Assembly (NCBI GenBank): GCA_027257055.1
Contig: JAPVLO010000180.1
Span: forward strand, 1,364,001-1,428,000
Origin: Cephalopachus bancanus
Taxonomy: Eukaryota > Chordata > Mammalia > Primates > Tarsiidae
Direction of reading: 5' to 3'
DNA length: 64,000 nt
A program made the position numbers and the translations under genes. Positions within the stretch are counted from its first letter, which is position 1. Each line of letters begins with the position of its first letter. This document shows, in pieces, positions 34,421 through 45,609 of the stretch. The notes under the pieces are model-generated. The model saw only the letters and a list, made by a program, of their open reading frames with translations. It was not told the origin of the DNA and searched no databases.

Positions 34421-35367
34421 TGATGTCCCAGTGACCTCAGCATCAGGCAAACCATCTCCCACCTCAGAGTGACCTCAAAGGGAGTCTGTGGTCTCATCCA
34501 AGGAGACTTCCCCTGCACGTGGCAGGAGCCCAGCCTTCCCTAGATGTGAGCATCATGCAGAGCAGCTGCCTCCACGCCGGGAGCTCTCTTTGGTGACAGC
34601 AGCCTCCAGGCTCCATCCATTCCCTGAGCAGGAAGGCCGAATGGTCCAGCAGAACCTGGAAGGTCAGGGAGAGGCAGAGTTTGGCCGGCCCAGCGGGAAG
34701 GAGGCCACCCAACGTCCTGTGTCAGGGCAGGCAGTGATGGGGCTGGTGTCACCGACGCCAGGCTGTCCCTCGTCTGGGGATGGAGAAGTGGGGGCGGGTG
34801 CATCCGTGCTGGCCTCCGGGCACTTCTGGGTCTAGGAGGCCCTGACCTCCTGCCTTTGAAGGCCCGAGCAGGGAGCGCAGCCTCTGGGGGCTGCTCGTTG
34901 ATGCTTGGGGTCCCCTTGAGGAGAAGGATGGTGCCGGGGATGTGGGGAGTTGGACGAGTTCTAAACCCGAGCTCACCTTCCCGCCTAGCCCAGTCGTGTC
35001 TCCTCCTCGGATGGTCTGTCCTCCCCACTTGGGGAAAGCCAGCCAGAAGGACATGGGCGGCCTTCACTTATCCAGAGCCCACCCCTGGCTGCCTCTCCTA
35101 TCCAGAACATGACCCCAGTGGACGTGCGGGTTGGGGCTTGGCCAGGAGAATGGCTGACATGTGGGCCTTGTCTCCGAGAACACCCCACCCTTGCTTGTGC
35201 TCACCCAGCCTGGAGAGCCCATGCAGGACCTCAGAGGAGGGGGACCCACTGCAGGCAGGTGTCCCCAGCTGGGGGCTGTGTCCTCTGGGAGCCTGCTGGG
35301 GGGGAAGGACGGATAGAAGGGAGAAAGAGCAGCAGAGACAGTCGCTCCACAAAACAGGCAGCGGAAG

Positions 35368-35476
35368 GGCATTGGAATGGGGCTGGACCACGGGGTGGCA
35401 GAGGGGCATCTGGGCAAGGTTATACCATGCAATGGCAGAGGGACACTGGGGCGAGCCTATGCCACGTGCAGCATCG
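35368..35476. repeat. 36-37-bp tandem repeat, 3 copies (related to 34349-34420)
   Basis: Copies start at 35368, 35404 and 35441; the first two end in gcagag. The first, ggcattggaatggggctgga with ccacggggtggcagag, resembles the 34349 copy, so the same unit sits at two places about 1 kb apart. Confidence 0.65.
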
Positions 35477-35700
35477 TGACCTCCAGGTTCCTTGAGGAAC
35501 GAGGCTGGTAAGGGTGTCCCCACATCCTGGGTCCTTATCCTGGGCCATGAAAGGCACGTCGCAAAGACACAGAGCACGTTTTATGCTTGAAGGGCAGTGC
35601 TTGGTTGTCCCGACCCTGCTGCATGTGGCGTCACCCGTTGGCTTTGCTGGCAAAAGGCATCATGAAGCATGAGGGCCAGACAGGACCTGGAGACCCCCCA

Positions 35701-35790
35701 CGCCCATTTACGGCTCTAATGACTGTGACATGAGGCTCAGAGATGGGAAGTGACTTGCCCAGGCCCCGCGGTACCTGGATTTGTGCACTG
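35701..35790 (-). mobile_element. MIR SINE fragment
   Basis: Words catgaggctcagagatggga, agtgacttgcccaggccccg and tacctggatttg follow the antisense MIR core. Confidence 0.6.
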
Positions 35791-36619
35791 GGTGAGAGGT
35801 CGAGGGGCAGGCAAGCAGGGCAGGTGGGAGAGCCAGGCTGGGCCTGGGACCCCCACCACCCAGGGGTCAGAGTCAGGGCCTGGTGGGGCCCTGGGGCCCT
35901 GGCACATCCACCCTGGGTGAGCTGGAGGCCTGCACTGAGTGAGAGGGTGGTGGGAGTTGTTAAGCCAGGACAGCAGAGCGGGAGTGATGGAGCTTGGGGT
36001 GGGGACTGGGAGTGGGCGCACATGCCGGTACCTGCGTGTGTCCTGGGACTGCTGTTCCAGGCATGTCAAAGATCAACCTGAAGGCACATAGGGCCCAGGA
36101 ATATGAAGCAAGGAGAAGAACGCTAAGCACCCCTGGTAATCCCGTGGGAGTCAGCGGAGCTGGGTCAGATCCTTACTCTCGGCCCGGCGAGGGGGTGCCC
36201 AGCCAGCCTGGCCACCGCAGGCCCCCCCAGCTCCCCCAGCGACCACGCACAGCCTCCTATTTTTACCCTTAGTAACTGCGAGCGGGGGTTACCAAGGTCT
36301 TCCTGTTGCTATAGTGAGAGGTGATAGCACCGCCTTCCACAGCACCGGACCCTTGGCTTAGCAGGAGAGCAGAGGAATCTGGGTTGCTTTATTTTAGGGT
36401 TTGGCTCGGAAGGTTTAAGGCACCATTTTGCAGCCTTTGCTACCATAGCTGTTTGTGCTAAAATGTAGAAAACCCCCACAGCAAAAGGGGCTGGCACCCA
36501 GGGGAGTGGCCACCTGAGAGTACACAGAAGACAAATTGTAAATTACAAAAAAAAAACAACAACAACAAAAAAAGACAACTTCATGGAGAAAATCCAGAAA
36601 GTGACAGATAAATATAAAC

Positions 36620-36757
36620 ACATGTAGTTACATTTGTTTCAGGGCCCCTTAAAAACATGTGTACATTGTTTCATGGTCAGGAGTAGGAGCACGTGTAGTT
36701 ACATTGTTTCATGGTCTCTGTAGAAACGTGTAGTTATGTTATTTCGTGGTCTCTTGG
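36620..36757. repeat. minisatellite, 35-36-bp AT-rich unit, 4 copies
   Basis: Units start at 36620, 36655, 36691 and 36726 with acatgtagttacat or acgtgtagttacattg, then tttcatggtc. Unlike the other arrays it is AT-rich. Confidence 0.85.
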
Positions 36758-37124
36758 TCTGTGGCTTCCTGAGCTGCCTTGGGCGGCCTTGAAGACACAG
36801 TATCCACATAATTGCTATCTGTTTCTTTAGTCACAGTGTCCTAATGCTCCTAAGTTGCTGCCTTACCTCTGCAGGCGTTGTTTTTATTACTTGGGTAATG
36901 TCGCATAATTTCATGACACATCCTCCTGCTTCTCCCCTTTGTCTCTGGAATCCATGTTTGGACTCCATCATGCTGTTGCTGTTTCAGTTCTCCTCCTTGT
37001 CCTCTGATTTGGGGGGGGAGAGGAACCTACCTTGTCCCTGCCCCCTTCCCATTTCCTTGCCCAACTCTCCCTCCCCGTCTGCCTACACAAGCCGGGACCT
37101 CCTGCCTCTTGATGGTCCCAGACC
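36758..37124. other. unassigned sequence
   Basis: No family is recognised. The + strand has a hydrophobic 117-codon open frame (36844-37197) without a signal for function. Confidence 0.35.
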
Positions 37125-37265
37125 AGGGGCGGCACCGTGCCCCTGGGAGTTTATTAGAAGTATAGAGTTAGAAGTGCAGAGTCCTAGTCCTCCTTGACAA
37201 GCTGCACCTTGACAAAGTCCCAGGTCCCAGGTGACTCGGGAGCAGGCTGGAGTTTGAGAGACTCG
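37125..37265 (+). mobile_element. MER5A-like hAT relic
   Basis: The words gcccctgggagtttattaga, agtgcagagtcctagtcctc, caggtcccaggtgactcggg and ctggagtttgagagactcgg follow MER5A loosely, ending near its 3' terminus. Confidence 0.5.
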
Positions 37266-37789
37266 GATCCGACACACCCTGTGGCTCTAGGTAGAAGCCA
37301 CGTTCTAGCCCAACCACAGTGGCCGTGTAGAGACCACGGGGATGTGGGGACCGCATGGGAGAGGCCAGGCCAGTGGATCCATGCGCAGGTGGTGGGCAGT
37401 GGTGGGCAGGAGCTTTAGAGAGGCTGGGGGAGGGGAGGAGGCCTGTGAAGGAAGCCCTGAAACCAGATCCGCAGAAGCTGCGAGATTAGAAGCTGGAGCC
37501 CAGTTGACTGGGGCAGGAGATGGGCCAGGGCAGCACGGCCCCACTCCCAGCACACTCCAACATCGCAGGGACACGGAGAGCTAAGCTCCAAACCCAGGTC
37601 GCGTGGCCAAGGCGTGGTGGCACTGGGGCACCTCAGAGTCCAGAACTCTGCTTCCCAGCCACCCTGTAGCGCAGCCTCTGGGCACGGGGGACCAAGTGAG
37701 CAGTGAGTAGAAGGACATTTGGCCCCACCCCAAGCAAGCATGCTCCCCTTTGTTACCTGGGATAGTGTGGGTACCACTCCCTCATGCCA

Positions 37790-37870
37790 AGAGGTCTTAA
37801 GCAAACCACTCACGTGCCCAGAGTCAGGATTCAAACCCAGGACATCCTGGGCAGCCTGCGTCCCTCAGCA
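37790..37870 (-). mobile_element. MIR SINE fragment
   Basis: Words agaggtcttaagcaaaccac, cagagtcaggattcaaaccc and aggacatcctgg follow the antisense MIR core and 5' part. Confidence 0.55.
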
Positions 37871-38078
37871 AGGCATGGAGTTGGTGTCTGTGTCTCTCCT
37901 TCCTGCCTGCCAGCTGTGAAGCACCCTCCCCCCAGCCCCACCGGGAAACAGGCTCCCTCGTCTGTTCCTGGAAGGGGTGAGCACGGGGTGGGTCTGGATG
38001 CTCTGGATGCTCTTCTCCCACTCTCAAGGCCATGACACGTGAGGACAGAAGGGCCTGGCTTCGCATAGAATCCGTCAG

Positions 38079-38145
38079 CTTCATTTTGCAGTTTGGAAGC
38101 TGCAAACTTCATTTTGCAGTTTGGAAGCTGCAGTTTGGAAGCTCC
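38079..38145. repeat. 28-bp tandem repeat, about 2.4 copies
   Basis: Two copies of cttcattttgcagtttggaa plus gctgcaaa are followed by a partial third, cagtttggaagctc. Copies are nearly identical, suggesting recent slippage. Confidence 0.9.
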
Positions 38146-38215
38146 AGAGAGCCCAAGTGACTTGTCTGCGGTCACACAGCCAACTCATGACGCAGCCAAG
38201 GCTGGCTCTGGTTTG
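38146..38215 (-). mobile_element. MIR SINE fragment
   Basis: Words caagtgacttgtctgcggtc, acacagccaactcatgacgc and caaggctggctc follow the antisense MIR core. Confidence 0.65.
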
Positions 38216-39402
38216 GTGTCCATTTCACAATTTGGACTGTCAGTACCAGTGGCTGCAGTATCCTGGACACCCTCAGCGCCCCACCAGGCCAGTCAGCTCC
38301 ATGCTGTCGTGTCACAAATTCAGCCTCAGTCGGAGGCTGGAGGATGCAAAGGAAGAGCTTCCATTCCAAAAACAAGAATATAAAAACACCTCCACTTGCT
38401 GTTAAATCCGGTGGTGTAGAAGAGTGGCCAGAACACTTGTGCCCCGCCCACCCTGTCCCCCTCCCTGGGATGGATATCAACCCATCTCCAGTGGCCCCTT
38501 CACTTTCCTGCCCGCCGCTGCTTGTGCAGGAGCTGTGCCCCAGCGAGGCTATTTTTAACAAGCTTGCAGGCTTCAGGGGGGTGAGGAGAGGGAAGGAGAA
38601 ATGTTCTGTTTGTGTATTCTTAATCCATGCACACTGGAGTCCGCGGGCCCTGGCTTTCCTGTCCCCACTGCCACGGGCTGTGGGCAATTGATTAGGCTCA
38701 AGGTGCGATGATCCCGTCTGCCCCTAAGGAGGCTGCAGGGTGTGGGGGTGGGGTGCGGGCAGGCTTTCAGTGGCAGTCTCAGCCCTCTTCCCTTCCGGCT
38801 CTCCCCTCCTCCCTCTTTGGCCTCCCCCTCCGGCAGCCTCAGAGATGCTGGCTGGGTCTCCCAGGGCCAAGAAGGCCTGGGAACCTGATGTCTCCAGCCA
38901 GAGGCTGGCGTCTGTCCACTTGGGCTCTGGGCAGGGGCGTGGTCACATGTGCCACCTTCAAGTGGGCAGGTTCACTCTGAGTATAAACACAGTCCCTTTC
39001 TGCCCAGGCACTGGCATGGGAGCTGGTGCCGGGCCTGGAAGAGGCAAGCTCTGTGCACGGATGGGCAGTGGCCAGGGGGAAGATGTCACTGGCTTGGGCA
39101 GGGCAAGATTGTGGTGGAGAGGGGTCAGGCTCCCTGCACCCACCCATCCCCGCCTGTTTTCCTCGCCCCCTCCCGGGTGCCCAGAGTGCTGCCCTGCCTG
39201 GGTGGGGCCCATAGCCTCTGGTGGCTGCTCTGGCCTCTCCCTCTCCTTCCATCTGTGGGACGTGCGGGCGGCTGCTCTGAGGCCCCACACAGGGCCCCCA
39301 GTATCTCCCCATCTGAGGGGTCAGCCCCAGCCTCTGAGGGCCACTCTTGCCTTGATGATGTGGAAGACGGAATCACCCCTCCTCAGTTTTGTCATTAAAG
39401 CA
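38216..39402. other. unique sequence, no gene seen
   Basis: No repeat is recognised. A 221-codon + frame (38740-39405) and a 157-codon - frame overlap each other and lack any known motif. Confidence 0.4.
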
Positions 39403-39864
39403 TGACACAGAGACTCAGAGACCGGGGGCGAAGCAACTCTTTTAGTCTTGTGCTTGCAAGAACAGGCGTCTCTTGGGTGAGCAGGCACACGGAGGCAGTT
39501 GTAGCCAGTGTATTTCTGCCCTAGAACGCAAGTCCCTCTCCTGGTTTCCCGTTGGTCGGGTACTTGCAGGAGTCACACGCTTTCCTGTAGGACATCTACA
39601 TGTGGCATGTTGATTGCTTTTACAGGATGATCTCATTTACATGTCCTATTTGCCGATTGGCTCACAGGATTACTATTCTGATTGGATGCCTCCAAAAGTT
39701 TAAACATGTAGCCCACCAAAGTAAGAAGCCCACGAAAAGGAAACGCCAAGAAGCAGGAAGCGAGTGAACAAAAGAGAAGCACAAAGCATTTAGACACCAT
39801 CTTGAGAACCCAAGATAAACGAGGCTCCAATTTGAAAATAAATCACCATTCTTATTTCTCACAG
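39403..39864 (-). mobile_element. candidate solo LTR of an endogenous retrovirus
   Basis: Read on the minus strand this 462-bp piece starts with tgtgagaaataagaatgg, has two CCAAT boxes (catccaatcagaa and gagccaatcgg) in a promoter-like half, and ends gtctctgagtctctgtgtca, i.e. TG...CA as LTRs do. It is AT-richer than both flanks. No internal retroviral gene is present, no polyadenylation signal is obvious and I could not find a convincing 4-6-bp TSD, so the call and its edges are tentative. Confidence 0.4.
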
Positions 39865-39989
39865 TTGCAGTGCCTCTGAGACCCTTTGCTCACCCATGGC
39901 CTTCTCCAAGGGTGCCCAGGGGTGGGTCGCCTGCTCCTCAGGGCCTCTGCTCCAGCCGCTGTGCTGGTATTCAGGGAGCCCTGCCGGGG

Positions 39990-40560
39990 GCTCCCACCGC
40001 AGGGCCAGGAAAACCTTTCGCCAGGAAAACCTCTCTTGGTAGGGAAGGGTCCGGAGGCCGTCAAGGACCTTCCGGGAGACTTTTGACAGAATCGGATCTG
40101 ACACACTCTGTCTCCGGGAAGCGGCATGGCAGATACAAAGTAACCGAGTGATCGGACGGATGAGCGAGTGAGTGGATGGACGGAGGAGCATGTGGGCATG
40201 CGGTCTGTGCACCACCGGGACTTGAGTTTGGACGGAGAACTCAAGCGGTGAAGTGGAGCTGCGACTGGGGGACCCGGGTCACCCTCCTGCCACGGGAGCG
40301 GGGCTGCGGGCTCGTGGCGGGGGCACGGCCTGCGACAGAGTGGGGGGCGGTGTGTGCGCTTGGAGCCCCGCAGCCGCCCCCGTGTCCCCATCCTTGGGAA
40401 GGGTGGCCTTCCGTGTGGCGGGGGGTGGACGGCACTGTTTTTCTTGGTGGGTTGGGTGTTCGCTGACAGCTCAGATAATTAGGAAGGCAGATCCCGGCAC
40501 CAGGGCGGCAGCCCCATCTGCTGTGGACGTGACTCGGCCCCGCGGGAGTGTGAGGTGCTG
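39990..40560. promoter_or_regulatory. CpG-dense segment, possible small CpG island
   Basis: Hand counting gives about 33 CpG dinucleotides in 40141-40560, which is near 0.7 of what base composition predicts and well above the surroundings. Words such as acgggagcggggctgcgggc and gcggtgtgtgcgcttggagc illustrate the density. Primate CpG islands often mark promoters, but no transcription start or first exon can be shown here. It begins about 125 bp from the LTR-like element. Confidence 0.45.
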
Positions 40561-41436
40561 CTGCCCTCCAAGGGGGATGAGCGTCTGCTGTGTGCAGCAG
40601 TGCAGCGGCGGGGGCAGGCAATGATGGCTTTGTGAGGTGCGGTCTTCCCCCCACCGCCCCCTCCCTCTCCCCCCTACACCTGGTGCACCCCATAGGGCTT
40701 CTGGAAGCTCCAGGGCTGAGCAAGGCCCCAGGCAGCTTGGGGAGGCACTGGTGGCGTGGCCCTGGGACAGGGTGGCCGTGGTGGTGTGTGGGGGGGGCGG
40801 GGCTGCCTGGAGGCCCTGCAGGCGGCACCTTCCTGCCAAAGTGATGGGCTTACCACCTGTGCTGGGCTTCCCAGCCTTTGGCCTGTGCCGCCCGCTCCAG
40901 AAGGAGGCGAATGTCCCCATGTCCCAGGACGGAGCCCGTGGAAGACCCCGTCAGCAGCACAATCCGTCTCACCAGTGGGCTGCTGCAGGGTTGTCCTGGT
41001 GTCTGAGAATGTGCTGAGGTGCAGAAGACCGCTTGGACATGACCACAAGCATCGCTTTGCGGGTCCAACCCTTACCTTGCTTTCCACAGAAGTGCCTGGA
41101 GGCCCAGGCTGTGCAGGCCTCATCCCCGGAGGCCAAGGCCAGCCTCCTGCCCCCCGGCCACGGCTGCCCAGCTCGCACCGGCTACTCCTGTGCACCCAGA
41201 CCTCCACATCCCTCCTCCCAACTTATCTCCCTGTGTTCTGGGCCTTCTCCTGGGCCCCTCGGGGAGGACCTCAAGGGTGCTGTTCCCCTCCTCCCATCCC
41301 AGAGGGCAAGTGGCCACTGCTGCCCCCTCTCATGACCCCTGTCCCTCACCCCTGGGTTTTGGAAGGAAGGTGACACTAGCCCAGGGTGGGGAGCTGGCTG
41401 CGAGAGTTGGGGATCCAGGCTGGGCCTTCCCGGGAG

Positions 41437-41500
41437 CTTGCTGTGTGACCTTTCACCAGCTCCTCACTGCTCTGGGCTTCCATTTCCTTGTCTTTCAAAC
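41437..41500 (+). mobile_element. MIR SINE fragment
   Basis: Words cttgctgtgtgacctttcac and gggcttccatttccttgtct follow the sense-strand MIR core. Confidence 0.6.
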
Positions 41501-42264
41501 ACCCCTTCCCTGGGCTCCCGAGACACATGCCTCCAGGGGTGGCAGAAGCAGCTTGGAGGCTTCGAGTCATCACGTTTGTGGCACCCAAGACACGCTGTCC
41601 TCACGCTCTGAGGTCATCGAAGGCTGGCGCCAAGGCGGCAGCTGTTCCTCTTTGCCCGCACCCTCCCGGACCTGGGGCTTCCTCTCGCTTGTGGTGCTGG
41701 GTGCCCTGGTGGGTGGCCTCTACCTTCCTCAGCCCTTTCTCCACAGTGGGCCCACAGGGGCCAGTGGAACCCCGGTCACAGCCAGTGGGCGGTGGGAGCC
41801 ACCCCTTCTGCATGGTCAGAACTGGAGGGCAGGGCCAGGGACCATGTCCACAGATGGGCACACATCCTCGCCAGGGCAGCTGCTCCTGTTGGAAGCCCCT
41901 GGCCCTCCCAGCCGCAATCTGGTCCCCTTGCCCCAGGGATGGCTGCATCTCCGTCCTGTCCCCCAAGATGACGGCCAGGCAGAGACAGTGCTCGGCCATG
42001 GGGGGCATCCCTCCTGGGGCCTTCACCCCAACTCACTGGAGGACCTGCCTCAGGGCCTGGCTGGAGTTGGGAAGGCTGCAGGTGGACACGGCCATGGGGT
42101 GGGGCCAGAGTGTCATCCACTTCCTTCCTTTTTCCCGGGCGAGGGGACTGTGTGGAGACTGAACCAGACTCTGAGCCATGGCGCCGGGGTTCAATGCGGG
42201 CCCGGGAGATGGGTCTTTCAGGCAGATAAAAGGAAGTGTGCGGAGGTGAGAAAACAGGAAGGAA

Positions 42265-42336
42265 AGGTGTGTTTGCGTGTGCATGTCTGTTTGCACATGC
42301 GCATGCTTGTGCATGTGCGTGTGTGTACATGTGTTG
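42265..42336. repeat. TG/CATG-rich simple repeat
   Basis: Words gtgtgtttgcgtgtgcatgt and gcatgtgcgtgtgtgtacat form a 70-bp degenerate tract. Confidence 0.85.
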
Positions 42337-42676
42337 AGGCCTGGACTGGGGCTGCCCAGCAGGACACTCTTGGTGAACTGGGATGAACCCGGATGGCCGG
42401 CCACCAGGGCTGTAGGACCTGTTGATGGAGAGCAGGAGGTGGATGACCAGAACCTCGGGAACAGGAGAAAGCCGGACGCGTGTCCCTGGCCTGGTGGTGA
42501 TGGAGCCTTTGTTCTTCCTGCAGGTCCCTGTGAAGCGGCGGGGAGCTTGGTACCTCCTCCCTGCAGAGAGGGTCAGTGGAGGAGCCCGCAGGGATGGCAA
42601 GGCGCTTTTGGGCCTGAGGACCGAGCCTGTGAAGGCTGCCCTGCTGGGTCAGGAAGAAGGGACTCCCTGGCACTCG

Positions 42677-42795
42677 GTGGCATGTGTGCGGTGTGATGAC
42701 AGGTAGGGACCCCGTGTGTCCATCACCCTGACCCCTGGCGGCACGTGCGCTGTGTGATGACGGGTAGAGACCAGGCGTGTCTGTCCCTGGGTAGT
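42677..42795. repeat. 60-bp tandem duplication
   Basis: Copies start ggtggcatgtgtgcggtgtg (42677) and ggcggcacgtgcgctgtgtg (42737), followed by atgacaggtagggacc or atgacgggtagagacc. They differ at about one base in six. Confidence 0.8.
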
Positions 42796-43858
42796 GCTGT
42801 GGCGGGCGGGGGTGCATGGGCCCATAGAAGATGCAGGATAGCAGCCCTGGGGCACTGTGCATGCCGGGCATGGCGGGCTATGAACTGGTGGGTGCCGCTG
42901 CACGGCTTTTGGCTTCTGCCCGAGCCCCAACTGCAGCCCAGGTCGGGGGACTTAGTTCCCGAGGATCACCTCCTGGTGCCTGTGATGCCACGTGTCTTGT
43001 CTAAGGGACTAGAGCCACGAGGCAGTTCTCCAGCTTGTGCCAGTGGGGAAACAGAGGCATGGGGTGGGTCCTCTTTCCTGTGCCACGACACGTGGGGGTG
43101 GACTGCCAGCTGGTTCAGAGATATCAAAGGACGGAGTGTGAACATGGGACGGGGTTTCTTGTGAAGAAAGGAAAAGAGGGCTTTGTGCCCCCCATTCCTT
43201 CAGGGGTGCAGGGCGAATGGCTGAGGGTCAGGGTGGCAGGGAGCCCCTGAAGGGGGTCTGGGGAGGACGGGAGCGGTCTGGCATACCCTCGGGTCGGCAG
43301 TGGGCCCAGGAATGCCGACCAAGGCAGGCAGCAGCCCACAGGCCCCAGGCCCAATGCAGGGCCTGGGCACTGGGAGGGCTGGGGACCCCAGAGGGGCCTC
43401 TGGTTGGGCAGCGGGGCATGTACCACAGTGACTAGCCTTCACTGAGTATCACATGGGTACCACCCCGGCCACGCCTGCCGTGGAGGGGGCAGCAGGCAGG
43501 ATGGAAGCAAAAATAGCCAGGGCCTTGGGAAACCGACCAGGGCCGGAGGGCGGGGCCAGTGCCTGGGACGGAAGGCCCAAGGGAGCGTGGTGGATTCCAT
43601 TCCAGGCAGCCTGCAGTGGGGTCCCCAGGGTCTGACCATGAGGTGGGGAGGCCCAGAGCGTCAGGACTGTGGGTGGCCTTGTTTTGAGTCAGGCAGGAAG
43701 GGTAAGTTGAGGACAGAGCCCAGAGAGCTGAGCCTGCTCCAGGAAACCAGCCACCCACAGGGAGCAGGTGGGCCCAGGCCCCGCCTCTGTCTACATGAGG
43801 AAGCCAGGGGTCCGGCCAGGGACAGTCGGGGCTGACTGTGCCTGGAGAAGCCGAGCTG

Positions 43859-44021
43859 GGGCTCTCAGGCATGCCAGGAATGCCCTCTCTTCCCAGGGCT
43901 TCCTGAATCCTTGGCCCTGGCCCTCCCGCCTGTCAGAGCTCTCAGGCACAGTCATCATTTTGAGTGGGAGGACACACTGGAAGCCCATCTTCTGGGCCAG
44001 AGGAATTTCAGCTCCCAGGTT
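43859..44021 (+). repeat. inverted repeat, arm A (163 bp)
   Basis: Begins ggctctcaggcatgccagga and ends atttcagctcccaggtt. Its reverse complement recurs at 44856-45018 with about 90% identity by hand alignment. It is not Alu, MIR or another family I recognise. Both strands of each arm are open in some frames, which gives related peptides such as ALRHARNALSSQGFLNPWPW on opposite strands. Confidence 0.93.
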
Positions 44022-44398
44022 GTCCCGCCGACCCCACCCCGCCGTGGGAATAGAGGTCTGTCTCTCTCAGATTTGGCCAGGAACGTGGGCAGGGCTGCCT
44101 TAGGACGTCGTGGTGGGCTAGGACTTCCACCAAGCATGCAGTCTCAGCCTCCGGGTGAGGGTAACATGTCTCCTGCCCAGGGTGGAGAAGCCAGGGGCTG
44201 GCGCTGTTAGAAGGTTCTTCACCAGTTTTTCCAGTGTCTGCCACGACTTTGCTGTGCGCGGGGCACTGTGTGCAGTGCCAGGCATGCCCTGGGGGAGGGA
44301 GTCAAGCCAGTTCGGGCTCCGGGAGCCTTGGGCTCCTGCCTTTAAAACAGGGCAATGTCTCACTCATGGGCGAGTGGGGGAACGAAATAAAGCATGCT

Positions 44399-44684
44399 GG
44401 CCAGGCGAGGGGGCCCACACCTGTGATTCTAGCACTTTGTGAGGCTGAGGCAGGAGGATTGTTTGAGTGCAGGAGTTTGAGACTACCCTGGACAACACAG
44501 AGAACTCTCATCTCTACAAAAAATAAAAAAAAAAATTTAGCCAGGAATGCTGGTGGTGCCTGTAATCCCAGCTACTCAGGAGGCTGAGGCAGAAGGATCA
44601 CCTGAGCTCAGGAGGTCGAAGCTATGGTGAACTGTGATTGTGCCACTGCATTCCAGCCTGGGTGACAGAGCAAGACCTCGACTC
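44399..44684 (+). mobile_element. Alu element, J-type
   Basis: It starts ggccaggcgagggggcccac and ends tgacagagcaagacctcgac. It has agtgcaggagtttgagacta in the left arm and caggaggtcgaagctatggt in the right, so it is an old copy without the lineage-specific variants. It sits inside the spacer of the inverted repeat. Confidence 0.95.
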
Positions 44685-44710
44685 AAATAATAATAATAAT
44701 AATAATAATA
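44685..44710. repeat. (AAT)n microsatellite at Alu tail
   Basis: Eight aat trinucleotides grew from the Alu A-tail. Confidence 0.95.
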
Positions 44711-44855
44711 GGGATGGAGATGCTGAGTTGTGTCATCCGTGACACTCGCTCTTGCTCTTGAAGGAGCTCAGGGCTGGGGCAGGAGCCAGGAGGCTGGGGG
44801 ATGCCTCCTACCCACCCAGGGCTCCCAGTGTGGGTGCTGGAGGCTGGGCTTGCAG

Positions 44856-45018
44856 AACCTGGGAGCTGAAATTTCTCCAGCCCAGAGGATGTGGCTTCCA
44901 GTGTGTCCTCCCCTTCGAAGTGATGACTGTGCCTGAAGGCTCTGGCAGGCGGGAGGGCCAGGGCCAGGGATTCAGGAAGCCTTGGGAAGAGAGGGCATTC
45001 CTGGCATGCCTGAGAGCC
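44856..45018 (-). repeat. inverted repeat, arm B (163 bp)
   Basis: On the + strand it starts aacctgggagctgaaatttc and ends cctgagagcc; the reverse complement pairs with 43859-44021. The 834-bp spacer holds an old Alu and unique sequence. Confidence 0.93.
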
Positions 45019-45120
45019 TGAACTGCCTCCTTCCAGCGTGGTTCTTGGGAGCAGGGCCAGGGAGGGCTGGCGGGAGCCCAGGCCGTACTTGTGACCTGGA
45101 GCGGCCCAGAAGCCACCGGG

Positions 45121-45430
45121 GCTGGCCACAGGTGCAGGCCATGTGTGTCGCTTTAAATTTGCCGGTGGCAGCATTTTAAAAAGTGAAAATATGCAAGTGA
45201 AATGAATTTGAGTAATGCATTTCACTCAACTCAGTGCGTCCAAAACCGTACCATTTCGACACGTCATCACTGTAAGTATCATCAGTGAGACACTTCACGT
45301 CCTTTTCGTCATGAAACGTCTTTGATCTCTGGAGTGTGTTGTGCTTGTACAGCATATCTCAGCATGGACAGCCACGTCTTGAGTGCTGGTAGCCACACGT
45401 GGCCGGTGGCTCTTGACCCTGATCTAGGGA
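45121..45430 (+). mobile_element. hAT-type MER-class DNA transposon relic
   Basis: A long series of words follows a widespread eutherian element: gaatttgagtaatgcatttc, ccgtaccatttcgacacgtc, atcatcagtgagacacttca, gtacagcatatctcagcatg and ggtagccacacgtggccggt. I do not assign the family name. CpG decay and indels are heavy. Confidence 0.6.
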
Positions 45431-45609
45431 ACCTTGCTGAGGAACTCCCAGGGCTGGGATGCCCTGAGCCAGACAGCAGGGCTGAGCACTGTTCCCTTCT
45501 TGAGAAACAGCTATAATGAATCCCTGGGAAAGTTCTCTGGAAGAACGAGGCTGTCTTGAACCCCTTGTTCTGGGTGAGCCTGCATTTCCTGGAACCAGCC
45601 GGGCTGTGG

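Larger units (their letters stand above)
33504..36619. other. mostly unique sequence
   Basis: Besides the two related short tandem arrays and the MIR listed separately, nothing is identified. An A-rich tract with caacaacaacaaaaaaag lies at 36548-36575. A weak candidate exon is discussed at 36061-36134. Confidence 0.4.
40561..43858. other. mostly unique sequence
   Basis: About 3.3 kb with only a MIR, a TG tract and a 60-bp duplication recognised. The longest open frame of the whole window (398 codons, 41190-42386 +) lies here, but it runs through the MIR and the TG tract and is opposed by long frames on the other strand, so I judge it non-coding. Confidence 0.4.

Noticed and set aside
41190..42386. 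398-codon open frame on +, the longest in the window
   Set aside because: It runs through a MIR fragment and a TG tract, is opposed by long minus-strand frames, and shows no recognisable domain; GC-rich DNA has few stops.
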